Source of the DNA: Microbulbifer celer
GTDB lineage: Bacteria; Pseudomonadota; Gammaproteobacteria; Pseudomonadales; Cellvibrionaceae
DNA length: 64,000 nucleotides
NCBI RefSeq assembly: GCF_020991125.1
Contig: NZ_CP087715.1
Location: 124,001 to 188,000, forward strand
Reading direction: 5' to 3'
This document shows, piece after piece, positions 34,870-44,889 of this stretch. Under the pieces are notes generated by a model. That model did no database searches. It saw only the letters and a program-made list of their open reading frames with translations, and was not told where the DNA came from. Positions within the stretch are counted from its first letter, which is position 1; the number at the start of each line of letters is the position of its first letter. Position numbers and translations under genes: made by a program.

Positions 34870-36849
34870 ATGTCGAATAAATCCCTACTCAACCACTGTG
34901 CGCTGCTGCCACTGCTTGCCACCGGCGCATTCACCGCAGCCCCGGCCTTCGCCGAGGAGAAGCCCGATCGGGAATCCCTGGAAACGGTCGTGGTTGTAGG
35001 TGTTGCCACCGATACTGAAATCACTCCGGAGCAACTGGAAAAGCAGCAGGCCAATGACCTGAGCGACGTGTTCCGCCATATCCCGTCTGTATCCGTGGGT
35101 GGCTCCCTGGGTATGGCGCAGAAGATCTATATCCGCGGTATGGAAGACACCCTGCTCAACGTCACCGTGGACGGTGCACCGCAGACCGGCACCCTGTTCC
35201 ACCATATCGGCCGCGTTTCCATCGAGCCCGAATTGCTGGAGCGGGTGGAAGTGCAGTCCGGTGCCGGTGAAGCCACCAGCGGCCCCGGTGCTATCGGCGG
35301 TGCCATCCGCTTCAAAACCAAGGATGCCAATGACCTGCTCGCCAGTGGTGAACAGCTGGGAGCGCGGGTCAAGGGCGGTTATTTCAGTAACGATGGTACA
35401 AAGGGCAGCGCTTCCGTTTACGGCAAACTGGGTGAGCACTGGGGCGTGGTTGGTTCTTTTGTCCAGGTCGATCGCAACAATATGCAGGATGGCGACGGCA
35501 GCGAAGTTCTGGCCACGGCTTCCGACCAGAGCCTGGCATTTATCAAAGTCAGTGGCGATGTCGCCGACAACCAGAAACTGACCTTCAGTTATGAGAAACG
35601 GGAAGAGTCCGGTGAGTTGGGGCGCAGGCCCAACTGGTTTGTGCTGGAAGGTGACCCCCTCTTCCCGATGGATGCAGAGCGCGAGACCCTGGTAGCCAAC
35701 TACAGCGCCAACCTGAGCGAAGCGGTTAATCTGGAATTTACTGCCTACGATACCAACTCGGACATGGTGCAGGATGGCCCCTGGGGGCTTTATGGCGGCA
35801 ATACCCAGTCCATCGGTTTTGATATCCGCAACACCAGCTACTTCGGCCAGCACAAGCTCACCTACGGTATTGAGCGCCGCAATGAAAAAGTGGTTGCCGG
35901 TGGGCGCGAAGTGGATTCCTCATCGAGTCTTTTCGAGAGTGGGCGGGTGCAGGGCGTATATGTTCAGGATCACTGGCAGGTAACCGCGCCACTGCTGGTC
36001 AGTTTCGGCGTGCGTTACGACACCTACGATCTGGAGCAAAGCAAGTTCGATGGTGAATTCAGCAGTGACGACGTCAGCCCGAATATCGGCTTCAACTATG
36101 CGTTGAACGACGCCTGGACCCTGACTGCGGGCCACGCACAGGCCGTGCGCGGCAAGGAAATCGGCGATGCCTTCACCATTGACGTCGCCACCATCGCCCC
36201 GCAACTGCAGGCCGAGTCCGTGGCCAACAATGAACTGGCCCTGGAATACAGTGCCGATAGCCTGGCCGTAAAAGCCGCGGTCTACCAGAGCACCATCGAC
36301 GACGTGATCTACGATGAAGATGGGTTTGAGAATATCGGCGAGCTGGCGTCCGACGGTTTTGAACTGAGCGCGGCGTACGGTATCGACAGCTGGTATTTCT
36401 CCGCCGCCTACAGTCACAATGATTCCACCCTGAACGGCGATGAGATCGAAGGCTACGAATACAACGGGCTGGGTAACACCCGTGGCGATACCCTCACCCT
36501 GGCTGCGGACTACGCCCTGTCTGAGCAACTGGAGTTGGGCTGGAACTTCACCCACGTGCAGGATTTGAATAACATTGAAGTGCTGCAGCGCTCCGTCGAG
36601 CTTGGTTGGATCGACAGTGTGCAGACCGTGGACAAGCCCGGTTATCAGGTACACGATATTTACCTGCGCTGGCAGCCGTTGCAGGACGACAGCCTGGCGG
36701 TCAACTTCGCGGTACAGAACCTGTTTGACGAGCACTATCGCGACCATTCCAGTGTTGCCGACTACTCCGATATTCCCGGTTGGGAAATTGTGTCGGGCAT
36801 CTATGAAGCCGGACGCGATGTCCGCCTTTCCGTAGATTATCGATTCTGA
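34870..36849 (+). CDS. TonB-dependent outer-membrane receptor linked to a two-component system
   Basis: The 659-residue receptor has a signal peptide ending at AFAEE (near residue 28), a TonB-box-like ETVVVVGVA, and a plug with QKIYIRGMEDTLLNVTVDGAPQTG and EVQSGAGEATSGPGAIGGAIRF. The barrel ends in LSVDYRF. The plug resembles haem/catecholate-type receptors, but the FRAP/NPNL pair is missing; the corresponding segment reads AQAVRGKEIGDAF. The substrate is therefore unknown. It is preceded by the regulator-kinase pair and a 12-base inverted repeat, and followed by a bidirectional terminator. Confidence 0.9.
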   Translation: MSNKSLLNHCALLPLLATGAFTAAPAFAEEKPDRESLETVVVVGVATDTEITPEQLEKQQANDLSDVFRHIPSVSVGGSLGMAQKIYIRGMEDTLLNVTVDGAPQTGTLFHHIGRVSIEPELLERVEVQSGAGEATSGPGAIGGAIRFKTKDANDLLASGEQLGARVKGGYFSNDGTKGSASVYGKLGEHWGVVGSFVQVDRNNMQDGDGSEVLATASDQSLAFIKVSGDVADNQKLTFSYEKREESGELGRRPNWFVLEGDPLFPMDAERETLVANYSANLSEAVNLEFTAYDTNSDMVQDGPWGLYGGNTQSIGFDIRNTSYFGQHKLTYGIERRNEKVVAGGREVDSSSSLFESGRVQGVYVQDHWQVTAPLLVSFGVRYDTYDLEQSKFDGEFSSDDVSPNIGFNYALNDAWTLTAGHAQAVRGKEIGDAFTIDVATIAPQLQAESVANNELALEYSADSLAVKAAVYQSTIDDVIYDEDGFENIGELASDGFELSAAYGIDSWYFSAAYSHNDSTLNGDEIEGYEYNGLGNTRGDTLTLAADYALSEQLELGWNFTHVQDLNNIEVLQRSVELGWIDSVQTVDKPGYQVHDIYLRWQPLQDDSLAVNFAVQNLFDEHYRDHSSVADYSDIPGWEIVSGIYEAGRDVRLSVDYRF

Positions 36850-36872
36850 TAATTTACGGGCGGTAAAACAAA

Positions 36873-36902
36873 GGCGCGGTGTGCAAACACCGCGCCTTTT
36901 TT
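36873..36902. terminator. Bidirectional Rho-independent terminator
   Basis: GGCGCGGTG-TGCAAA-CACCGCGCC, a perfect nine-base-pair stem with T run on the plus side and a shorter T-rich tail on the minus side. It lies between the convergent receptor and DUF885 genes and can serve both. Confidence 0.88.
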
Positions 36903-36933
36903 AGTGGAGGAGACACTAGTTCGTTACACCACA

Positions 36934-38817
36934 CTAGTTCAAGGCTGCCTGCCCGGCCGCCTCCGCTACAGGAGGAGCACCACTGATCTTCCCGCCCTGG
37001 GCGTCAATCCAGCCGTTCATGCGCTGCTCGAGGACATTCAGCGGCAGAGCGCCGGCACCCAGCAGTGCGTCGTGGAACTGGCGAATATTGAAGTTGTTTC
37101 CCAGTGCCTCTTCTGCCCGCGCCCGGATTTCCTGAATTTGCATCTGCCCCACCTTGTACGCCAGTGCCTGACCGGGCCAGACCAGGTAGCGGTCGATCTC
37201 CACCACAATATCGTGCTCCGGCTTGGCGCTGTTGTTCTTGAAGTACGCAATCGCCTCGTCGCGGCTCCAGCCCAACTGATGCATCCCGGTGTCCACCACC
37301 AGGCGCACTGCACGCCACATATCATAGGTCAGTGCACCAAACTCGTTGTAGGGATCTTTATACAGTCCGAGATCGTAACCCAGGCTTTCGGAGTACAAGC
37401 CCCAGCCCTCCACAAACGCGGTATACATGGTATTGCGACGCAGCGGGTGAATATCCTTCTGCTCCTGCGCCAGTGCAATCTGCAGGTGATGACCCGGCAT
37501 CGCCTCGTGCACGGTCAGCGCTTCCATTTCCCATGTCGGGCGGCTCTTCAGGTTGTAGGTGTTGGCATAAAACACCCCGGCACGGCCCGCCTCATTAGAG
37601 CCCGGCTGGTAGTAAGCGGTCGTCTGGGACTTTTCCGCGTAGCTCGGAATCGGTTTTACTCCGTACGGTAGACGGGGGAGGGTGGCGAACAGTTTGGGCA
37701 GTTCGCCATCGATGCGCTTGGCGATATCCCGATAGTTTTTCAGTAGTTCTTCTTTACTGTCAAAATAGAATTGCGGGTCGGTACGCAGGAATTCCGTGAA
37801 CGCTTTGAAGTCGCCATCAAAGCCGGTCTTCCTGATGATCGCATCCATTTCATTGCGGATTCGACGCACCTCTTGCAGGCCAATACGGTGAATCTCTTCC
37901 GGGCTCAGGTCGGTGGTGGTCTGTTCGCCGACCTTGTGGGCATACCAGCGGATACCGTCAGTATTTTTGGTAAATGCGGTTTCGGTGGTGGCGTTGGGAA
38001 CGTATTCCCGCTCCACAAATTCTGCGAATGCCTGCCAGGCGGGTTTCAGGGACTTTTCATAGATGCTCTGCGCGCGGCTCTGGAGACGTTTTTGTTGGCT
38101 GGCCGAAATACTGCCCGGCATATCGTAGAAGGCTTTCAACAACGGGCTCTGTTTGGGTTCAGCGGGGATTAGCGCGCGAATCTGGCCGGGCAGATCGCGC
38201 AGGGTAATCTGTGGTGGTGTCAGTTTCTGTTCCAGCCCGCGCTCCATCAGGCCCTGGGTCTGCTCGATCAGTTCGGGCAGTTTTTCCAGGCGCTCGAGAA
38301 TATGGTCATAGTCTGAGGCGTTGTTTTTGGGCATGGCGTTGAGTACGCCGGGCACGCTGCGCTGGATGCCGCTCATATGGTTGACGGGCAGCAGGTGATC
38401 GGGGAACTGGTAACCTTTTACGTCCTCCAGCAGGTCCTGGTACAGGAGTTGGTAGTCGAGCTGCTGGTCGTCATTCAGTTTGTTTTTGTTGAGGTGGCGG
38501 CTGGCGGCGAGCAGGTCGCGCACCTGGCCTTTGCGGCGTTCGATGCCTTTGCTGGATTGATCGGTCCAGTTTTCTTCCATACCCGGGTATCCGCGATAGG
38601 TGGCGGATTCGGGGTAGCTTTCCATCAGCCAGCGGTAACGCAGATCCTGCAGGGCGATCAGCTGTTCGCTGGCGTCGCCTTTGGGCAGTTCTTTCATGGC
38701 TTGCTTGAATGCTTTGTGATCCATGGCCTGAGTGTTGAGGCTTAGGGCCATTACCGCAGCGGCGATACAGGTCACTTTAGGATTCAGGATTTTTTTTATC
38801 GAAGTGGAAAAGGACAT
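36934..38817 (-). CDS. DUF885 family exported protein (putative metallopeptidase)
   Basis: The 627-residue protein starts with a signal peptide (PKVTCIAAAVMALSLNTQAMD), and the rest is DUF885. A histidine motif TVHEAMPGHHLQIALAQE (HExxxxH, near residue 435) and the later FVEGWGLYSESLGYDLGLY block are the conserved metal-site features of this family, likened to M3-type zinc peptidases. Biochemical function is not established for most members. The start was set at 38817 (MSFSTSIKK) behind AGGAAG; the frame is open to 39270 but runs through two repeat elements. It does not overlap dxs once trimmed. Confidence 0.85.
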   Translation of the reverse strand: MSFSTSIKKILNPKVTCIAAAVMALSLNTQAMDHKAFKQAMKELPKGDASEQLIALQDLRYRWLMESYPESATYRGYPGMEENWTDQSSKGIERRKGQVRDLLAASRHLNKNKLNDDQQLDYQLLYQDLLEDVKGYQFPDHLLPVNHMSGIQRSVPGVLNAMPKNNASDYDHILERLEKLPELIEQTQGLMERGLEQKLTPPQITLRDLPGQIRALIPAEPKQSPLLKAFYDMPGSISASQQKRLQSRAQSIYEKSLKPAWQAFAEFVEREYVPNATTETAFTKNTDGIRWYAHKVGEQTTTDLSPEEIHRIGLQEVRRIRNEMDAIIRKTGFDGDFKAFTEFLRTDPQFYFDSKEELLKNYRDIAKRIDGELPKLFATLPRLPYGVKPIPSYAEKSQTTAYYQPGSNEAGRAGVFYANTYNLKSRPTWEMEALTVHEAMPGHHLQIALAQEQKDIHPLRRNTMYTAFVEGWGLYSESLGYDLGLYKDPYNEFGALTYDMWRAVRLVVDTGMHQLGWSRDEAIAYFKNNSAKPEHDIVVEIDRYLVWPGQALAYKVGQMQIQEIRARAEEALGNNFNIRQFHDALLGAGALPLNVLEQRMNGWIDAQGGKISGAPPVAEAAGQAALN

Positions 38818-38887
38818 CGTACTTCCTGTCTCTGATTTATATTTGTGTAACGAAATTGATTCGAAGCGCATATGGTGAATGCGAAGG

Positions 38888-39038
38888 CGGGACGCAGGGG
38901 AAGGCTTTTCGGAACCGTCGGCAACAGGGGCCGAAGGCGCCGTGAATGCCTGGAGCGGCCGGGCCACGTTGCCGACGGAGCGTACAGGGATGTATTCAGA
39001 GCGGTTCCGAAAAGCCTTCCCCTGTGGCCCGGCGCCAC
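38888..39038 (+). repeat. GGA-hairpin palindrome, copy 9 (long variant)
   Basis: The outer stem is a perfect 23 bp from CAGGGGAAGGC at 38895. The inner arm CGTCGGCAAC pairs with GTTGCCGACG around a 40-base insert. 38982-38993 reads GTACAGGGATGT, an exact 12/12 match to the CsrA SELEX consensus, folded TACA-GGGA-TGTA. The GGA strand is antisense to the flanking minus-strand genes. Confidence 0.85.
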
Positions 39039-39084
39039 TGTTACCGATTTCGGAGTCCGGTGACGGAGTTCTGTTCGGAGTGCA

Positions 39085-39200
39085 GTGGCGGCTGGGCACC
39101 GGGCGCGGGTTTTCAGGACCGCTGTGAACCCATCCCTGGGCGCTTCGGCGCAAACATCCTGTTTGCGACGATCCTGAAAACCCGCGCCCGCCACCCAGCC
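39085..39200 (-). repeat. GGA-hairpin palindrome, copy 10 (3' of dxs)
   Basis: Outer arms GGCTGGG..GCGCGGGTTTTCAGGA and complement ending CCCAGCC. On the minus strand hairpin B is CGCAAACA-GGA-TGTTTGCG (the same as copy 5) and hairpin A is CCCA-GGGA-TGGG. It begins about 40 bp past the dxs stop, sense to dxs, head-to-head with copy 9. Together the two fill the 422 bp gap. Confidence 0.9.
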
Positions 39201-39239
39201 TTCGCTTCGAGTTTTTGTGCCTGGTATCAGGGCGCTTTT

Positions 39240-41171
39240 TTAAAGCGCAGCGGTTTGTCCGTTCGCCCATTTGTTTTGCTCGGACATCGCATCAATTCGC
39301 TTGCGAATCTGCTCTTCGATACCTTCGGCATCAAGGCCGATCTCCGCCAGTAACTTCTGGTGCTTGCCGTGTTCAATGGTGGTATCCGGCAGGCCGAGCT
39401 GCAACAGCGGAACCGGGGTGGCGCGGCGGTTGAGGTATTCGGCCACCGCACTGCCCGCACCGCCGGCAATGGTGTTTTCTTCCAGGGTGACCAGCAGCGA
39501 GTGACTGTCGGCCAACTCGTCGATCAACGCCTCGTCCAGCGGTTTCACCCAGCGCATATCCACCACGGTCGCCCCCAGCTTTTCCGCCGCCTCGCGGGCC
39601 GGGGCCAGCAGGGTGCCGAAGTTCAGGATCGCGATGTCCTTGCCTTCGCGGACCGTGCGGCCTTTGCCCACCGGCAGTTCGGTCATGGTCTGTTCGATTT
39701 CCACTCCGGGACCGGTGCCGCGGGGGTAGCGGACTGCAGCGGGGCCCGCATGCTGGTAGGCGGTGTACAGCAGCTGTCGGCATTCATTTTCGTCGCTGGG
39801 GGCGGCGATCACCATGTTCGGCAGACACCGCATAAATGTGAGGTCGAAGCTGCCCGCGTGGGTGGGGCCGTCTTCGCCGACGAGGCCGGCGCGGTCGATG
39901 GCGAAGGTGACGTCCAGGTTCTGGATCGCCACGTCGTGCACCAGCTGGTCGTAGCCCCGTTGCAGGAAGGTGGAATAGATGGCGACTACCGGTTTCTGAC
40001 CTTCACAGGCGAGGCCCGCGCCCAAGGTCACCGCGTGCTGTTCGGCGATGGCGACGTCGTGAAAGCGCTCCGGGAAGCGCTCTGCGAAATCGACCATACC
40101 GGAGCCTTCGCACATGGCCGGGGTGATGCCGATGAGTTTGTCGTCCTGCTCAGCCATGTCGCACAGCCACTGGCCGAAGATGCTCTGGTATTTGGGGCTT
40201 CTTTTCTTCGGTGTTTTCTCGGCGGGCACTGCCACCTGCACCTTGGGTTCCGGCTCGAGCTTGTTCAGCGCGTGGTAGCCCACCGGGTCTTCTTCCGCGG
40301 GGCCGAAGCCTTTGCCCTTGGTGGTGACGATATGCAATAGCTGCGGGCCGCGCTGATTACGCAGGTTGCGCAGGGTGTGCACCATGTCGTGCATGTTATG
40401 GCCGTCGATCGGGCCCACGTAGTTGAACCCCAGCTCCTCGAACAGGGTGCCAGGGGTGATCATGCCCTTGACGTGCTCTTCGGTGCGTCGCGCCAGTGCC
40501 CACGCTTTGGGGATCGCGGACAGGATCTTGCGGCTGCCTTCGCGCATGGACAGGTAGGTTTTGCTGGCGAGGATTTTGGCGAAGTAAGTCGCCAGACCAC
40601 CCACGTTGCGGCCGATGGACATGCGGTTGTCGTTCAGTACCACCAGCATGTCTTTGCCGGTGTGGGCGGCGTGGTTCAGGGCTTCGAAGGCCATGCCGGC
40701 GGTCATGGCGCCATCGCCGATTACAGCGACCACTCTGCGCTCGTCCGGCGACCCCAGGGCCATGCCCAGGGCGGCGCTGATGGAGGTGCTGGAATGCCCC
40801 ACGCCGAAGGTGTCGTAGGCGCTTTCGCTGCGCTTGGGAAAGCCGGACAGGCCCCCCTGCTGGCGCATGGTGAGCATCTGCTCGCGGCGGCCGGTGAGGA
40901 TCTTGTGGGGGTAAGTCTGGTGGCCCACATCCCACACCAGGCGGTCTTCCGGGGTGTTGTAGATGTAGTGCAGGGCGATGGTGAGCTCGACCACGCCGAG
41001 GCCGGCACCGAAGTGGCCACCGGTCTGGCCGACGCAGTAGAGCAGGTATTCGCGCAACTGTTCTGCCAGTTCTGGCAGTTGTTTTTCCGGCAGGGCGCGC
41101 AGTTGGGCCGGGTCGTCGATCTGGTCGAGCAGCGGTGTGTGTGGGCGCTGGCGGGGTATCTGGTCGAACAT
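39240..41171 (-). CDS. dxs: 1-deoxy-D-xylulose-5-phosphate synthase
   Basis: At 643 residues this is full length. It has the thiamine-diphosphate motif [21 protein letters not shown] (near residue 150), the N-terminal [20 protein letters not shown] with the proton-relay histidine, and a transketolase-like second domain with [16 protein letters not shown]. It makes the first intermediate of the non-mevalonate isoprenoid pathway from pyruvate and glyceraldehyde 3-phosphate. In many relatives it follows xseB-ispA. Here those two are 9 kb away with the antiporter operon between. Confidence 0.96.
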   Translation of the reverse strand: MFDQIPRQRPHTPLLDQIDDPAQLRALPEKQLPELAEQLREYLLYCVGQTGGHFGAGLGVVELTIALHYIYNTPEDRLVWDVGHQTYPHKILTGRREQMLTMRQQGGLSGFPKRSESAYDTFGVGHSSTSISAALGMALGSPDERRVVAVIGDGAMTAGMAFEALNHAAHTGKDMLVVLNDNRMSIGRNVGGLATYFAKILASKTYLSMREGSRKILSAIPKAWALARRTEEHVKGMITPGTLFEELGFNYVGPIDGHNMHDMVHTLRNLRNQRGPQLLHIVTTKGKGFGPAEEDPVGYHALNKLEPEPKVQVAVPAEKTPKKRSPKYQSIFGQWLCDMAEQDDKLIGITPAMCEGSGMVDFAERFPERFHDVAIAEQHAVTLGAGLACEGQKPVVAIYSTFLQRGYDQLVHDVAIQNLDVTFAIDRAGLVGEDGPTHAGSFDLTFMRCLPNMVIAAPSDENECRQLLYTAYQHAGPAAVRYPRGTGPGVEIEQTMTELPVGKGRTVREGKDIAILNFGTLLAPAREAAEKLGATVVDMRWVKPLDEALIDELADSHSLLVTLEENTIAGGAGSAVAEYLNRRATPVPLLQLGLPDTTIEHGKHQKLLAEIGLDAEGIEEQIRKRIDAMSEQNKWANGQTAAL

Positions 41172-41359
41172 CTAGGGTCCTGAATTCGGGCATTCGGGCC
41201 CGGTTTCGGGTGCCGCTTTCGGGGAAAAGCGGCGTCGGGCCCAAAGTATCAATTGCAACTGATAGATGTTGGGGATTGTATGCCCACAGGCGGGATATTG
41301 CATCCCGCTCGGTCCGGTTTGGGCTGGCTCAGCGGTCTTTCGGGTCGATTGTAGGGGGA

Positions 41360-43087
41360 TCAAAGGCTTCCCAGTACCAGGTAGATCCCCAATAGCAGTA
41401 CCACCCCGGCCACCATGCTGCCGGTCAGCCAGTTGCGGGCCATGATGCCGTCGGCGCGGTGGTGGTCCGCCACACCGCCGACCAGGCGCTCGATGCCGCG
41501 GATGGCCCCGGCGCGCAGGCGCTGGTCCAGGGCGAACAGGCGGTTGGCCAGGCCGCGGACGGCATCCGGCAGCAGTCGGCGGTAGATCCAGTCCACATCC
41601 AGGTTCACCGACGGCAACTCCGGCGGATACAGGTGGCGCAGGTTGAGCCACACAAACGCCAATGCAGAGAAGAACAGCAGCTGCAACTGGGTGAGCACAT
41701 GGGTGACGTCATACGGGGTGTAGGCCATCTCGAACGGCAACAGACTGTACAGGGCCTGGGGATAGATCCCCACGGTCAGGCACAGGGCCGCAGCGATGCT
41801 CATGGCCACCAGCATGTTCACTGGTGGCTCCCGCGCCGGGAGCTTGGCGTCATGGGCGAAGAAGGCAAAGTAGGGGATCTTGATCCCCGCGTGGTGGAAC
41901 ACGCCGGCGGAGGCGAACAGCAGGATCAGCCATACGCTGTCATAGCCGTTCTTGATCGCTGCACTCATCACCATGGATTTACTGACAAAGCCACTGAACA
42001 GCGGGAAGGCGGAGATCGACGCGGCGCCGATGATGCACAGTACCGTGGTTTTGGGCATTTTCTTGTACAGCCCGCCCAGCTCGGAGCCGTTGATCTTGCC
42101 GGTGACGTGCAGCACCGCGCCCATGGACATGAACAGCAGCCCCTTGAAGATCACATCGTTGAAGGCGTGTGCCACGGCGCCATTGATCGCCAGCGAGGTG
42201 CCGATACCGATCCCCACCACCATAAAGCCCAGCTGGTTGATCAGGCTGTAGGCCAGCACCCGGCGCAGGTCGTTCTCGATCACCGCGTAAAAGATCGGGA
42301 AGCAGGCCATGGTGGCGCCGATATAGACCAGTAGTTCGGTACCGGGAAAGGCGCGGGCCATGGCGTAGATGGCCACCTTGGTGGTGAACGCGCTCAGGAA
42401 TATGGTGCCGGTGGGGGTGGATTCCGGGTAGGCGTCGGTGAGCCAGCCGTGGAAGAAGGGGAAGCCACACTTGATGCCGAAGGCGAGGAAGATCAGCCAG
42501 CCGGCGGGATTGTCGAGCGGGCTGCCCTCGAGGCCGATAAAACCGAATGCCAGCGAGCTGTGGACCTGGCTGTAGAAAATGATCCCGCCCAGCAACAGCA
42601 GCCCGGACAGGATATGCAGGGTGAAATAGCGCAACCCTGCCGCATAGGCGCGGTCATTGCGCCGCGCCCACACCAGGAACACCGAGGTCAGCGCCAGCAG
42701 CTCCCAGAAAATAAACAGCGTCAGCAGGTCGCCGGCGAACACGGCCCCCAGGGCACTGCCCGCATACAGTAAGCTCGCCACCTGTTGCAGGGTATCGCGT
42801 ACGTGCAGGGCGTAAATCACCGCAATCAGCGCGGCGACATGGAACAGGTAACCGAACAGCAGGCTCAGCTTGTCGGCTTTAAACAGGACTAAATTGAAAT
42901 CGAGAATCCCGTAATGGCCGAAGTAGAGGCCGGATTCGGCGCTGGAGTTTCCCGATCCCAGTAGCCACAGGTTTACAAGTCCCAGAACCGGCACGGCAAT
43001 AAATAACAGCGACCGTGCCCAGCCGCGCAGAAACAAGCCCAGCGCGGCGGCGATAAAGAACGGGATAAACGGTGCTACCTCAAACAT
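41360..43087 (-). CDS. Mrp/Mnh antiporter NuoM/NuoN-like subunit (third D-type)
   Basis: The 575-residue membrane protein has about 14 helices and the proton-translocating transporter core: FIFWELLALTSVFLVW with the helix-5 glutamate, GIKCGFPFFHGWLTDAYPESTPTGTIFLSAFTTKVAIY with helix-7 and helix-8 lysines, and AYSLINQLGFMVVGIGIG. A C-terminal extension of about 100 residues carries one more helix. It is one of three D-type subunits in this operon. ATG 43087 has GGAGG eight bases upstream and was preferred to the GTG at 43093. Last gene of the operon. Confidence 0.88.
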   Translation of the reverse strand: MFEVAPFIPFFIAAALGLFLRGWARSLLFIAVPVLGLVNLWLLGSGNSSAESGLYFGHYGILDFNLVLFKADKLSLLFGYLFHVAALIAVIYALHVRDTLQQVASLLYAGSALGAVFAGDLLTLFIFWELLALTSVFLVWARRNDRAYAAGLRYFTLHILSGLLLLGGIIFYSQVHSSLAFGFIGLEGSPLDNPAGWLIFLAFGIKCGFPFFHGWLTDAYPESTPTGTIFLSAFTTKVAIYAMARAFPGTELLVYIGATMACFPIFYAVIENDLRRVLAYSLINQLGFMVVGIGIGTSLAINGAVAHAFNDVIFKGLLFMSMGAVLHVTGKINGSELGGLYKKMPKTTVLCIIGAASISAFPLFSGFVSKSMVMSAAIKNGYDSVWLILLFASAGVFHHAGIKIPYFAFFAHDAKLPAREPPVNMLVAMSIAAALCLTVGIYPQALYSLLPFEMAYTPYDVTHVLTQLQLLFFSALAFVWLNLRHLYPPELPSVNLDVDWIYRRLLPDAVRGLANRLFALDQRLRAGAIRGIERLVGGVADHHRADGIMARNWLTGSMVAGVVLLLGIYLVLGSL

Positions 43088-43412
43088 CCGCACTGCCTCC
43101 CTTTACTGGCGTTACCGGGGCCTGATGCGGTGTTTCGCGGTCGCCGGCGGAGTCACTCAGTTCCCGTTGATCGTAATAGTCCTCCGGGCGCATCAGGAAA
43201 GTGCGCATCCACTTTGCGGCAAACACCAGAATCACACAGCCCACAAAACCGTAGACAGGATAAAACCCCGGCAGGCCCTCCCAGCGGAATTCGGTATGGC
43301 GGTGCACCATAAAATCCAGTGCGACGAGCAAGATGCAGAGGCCGTAAAACACGCGCAGCATGCGTCGGATGTTGTCCGGGTTATCAAAGAATGCCTGTTT
43401 TTCGCCACTCAT
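43080..43412 (-). CDS. Small two-helix membrane protein in the antiporter operon
   Basis: This 110-residue protein has two predicted membrane helices (VFYGLCILLVALDFMVH, and YPVYGFVGCVILVFAAKWM) and a polar C-terminal tail. I do not recognise a domain. It overlaps the next gene by eight bases and starts one base after the preceding D-type gene, so it is translated as part of the complex operon. It is probably an accessory subunit of the antiporter. Confidence 0.8.
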   Translation of the reverse strand: MSGEKQAFFDNPDNIRRMLRVFYGLCILLVALDFMVHRHTEFRWEGLPGFYPVYGFVGCVILVFAAKWMRTFLMRPEDYYDQRELSDSAGDRETPHQAPVTPVKGGSADV

Positions 43413-43413
43413 A

Positions 43414-44889
43414 TCAGATTCCGGCCTTGATCAACTGGTAAAACGCATTGGGGAACAGCAACAGATAAATACAGCCCGCAGCGGTCACGCCGAGGGCAAT
43501 CAGGGACGGCAGCGGAGCCTCCTTGATGACCGTGGCCCCGTCGCTTGTCGGCGTATTCTGCAGATCCGGATTACGCGAGAAAAATGCCCGCAGTGGAATC
43601 GGCAGCAGGTAGGCGATGCTCAACAGGGAGCTCACCATCAGCAATGCCATCAGGATCCACTGTTCGGCCTCGAAAGTGCCCAGCATCAGGTACCACTTGC
43701 TCCAGGTGCCGCCCGTCGGCGGGATGCCGATAATGCACAGGCTGGCGACAAAAAACGCAGTCATGGTCACCGGCATCTGTCGGCCCAGACCGCGCAGCTC
43801 GCCCACTTCGGTCTTGTGTGCAGCCACCAGAATCGCGCCCGCACAGAAAAACAGGGTGATCTTACCGAAGGCGTGCATCACGATATGCAGGGCACTGCCG
43901 GTCATGCCCGCGCTGGTGGCCAGCAGCGCACCCAGGGTGATGTAACCCAGCTGGCTGACGGTGGAGTAGGCCAGGCGCTTTTTCAGATTCTGCTGGCGCA
44001 GGGCGACAATGGAGGCGAGCAGAATGGAGGCACCCGCCAGATACAGCAGCCACTCGGTGGCGGGAATGCTCTTGAGGGTATCGATACCAAAAATCAGCAG
44101 GCAGACTTTCAGCAGCACAAACACCCCGGCCTTCACCACCGCCACCGCGTGCAGCAGTGCGCTCACCGGCGTGGGTGCCACCATGGCAGCGGGCAGCCAG
44201 CGGTGGAAGGGCATGATCGCCGCCTTGCCCACACCGAACACAAACAGCACCAGTAATACCGACAACAGCGCGACAGAAGTTTCCGGCGAAAATATGCCGC
44301 CCGGTTGAAAGGACAGGGTGCCCGCCAGCAGCCAGGTGGCGACAATAGCCAGCAGGAAAAAGCCCACCGAAGTCCCCAGCAGGATACTCAGATAAACCCG
44401 CCCACCCTGTCGGGCCTTGTCGGTTCCGGCATGGGTCACCAGCGGATAGGTGCACAGAGTGAGGATTTCGTAGAACACGAACAGGGTAAACAGGTTCTCG
44501 GCAAACGCGATGCCCATCACCGCGGCAATGGACAGGGCAAACAGGCTGAAAAAGCGTGTCTGGTTCCGCTCACCGTGGCCGCGCATATAACCGATGGCGT
44601 AGAGCGTGGTGACGATCCACAGGAAGCTCGCCACCAGCGCAAACATCAGTCCCAACGGTTCAACCCGAAAAGCCAGTGCCAGACCGGGCAGTACATCGAT
44701 CCAGTGCACGGCAATGGTCTGTCCTGCCAGTAGCGGTTGGTACAGCTGGGCGACCACCACAAACAGGGCACTGGCGGCAACCAGGGATACCGCCTCGCGC
44801 AGGTTTTCCCGGCGGGCAGTGAACTGGATGCCCACCAGTGCCAGCAGTGGCAACAACAGGCTCAGTTGTAACAGGTTGGCATCACTCAT
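43414..44889 (-). CDS. Mrp/Mnh antiporter D-type subunit (second)
   Basis: The 491-residue NuoN/MnhD-like protein has LFTLFVFYEILTLCTYPLV with the helix-5 glutamate, then VGKAAIMPFHRWLPAAMVAPTPVSALLHAVAVVKAGVF with the conserved lysines, and AYSTVSQLGYITLGALLA. It would form one proton or cation pathway. Its ATG overlaps the stop of the preceding D-type gene (ATGA). It is clearly diverged from the other two D-type subunits, so this is not a recent duplication. Confidence 0.9.
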   Translation of the reverse strand: MSDANLLQLSLLLPLLALVGIQFTARRENLREAVSLVAASALFVVVAQLYQPLLAGQTIAVHWIDVLPGLALAFRVEPLGLMFALVASFLWIVTTLYAIGYMRGHGERNQTRFFSLFALSIAAVMGIAFAENLFTLFVFYEILTLCTYPLVTHAGTDKARQGGRVYLSILLGTSVGFFLLAIVATWLLAGTLSFQPGGIFSPETSVALLSVLLVLFVFGVGKAAIMPFHRWLPAAMVAPTPVSALLHAVAVVKAGVFVLLKVCLLIFGIDTLKSIPATEWLLYLAGASILLASIVALRQQNLKKRLAYSTVSQLGYITLGALLATSAGMTGSALHIVMHAFGKITLFFCAGAILVAAHKTEVGELRGLGRQMPVTMTAFFVASLCIIGIPPTGGTWSKWYLMLGTFEAEQWILMALLMVSSLLSIAYLLPIPLRAFFSRNPDLQNTPTSDGATVIKEAPLPSLIALGVTAAGCIYLLLFPNAFYQLIKAGI

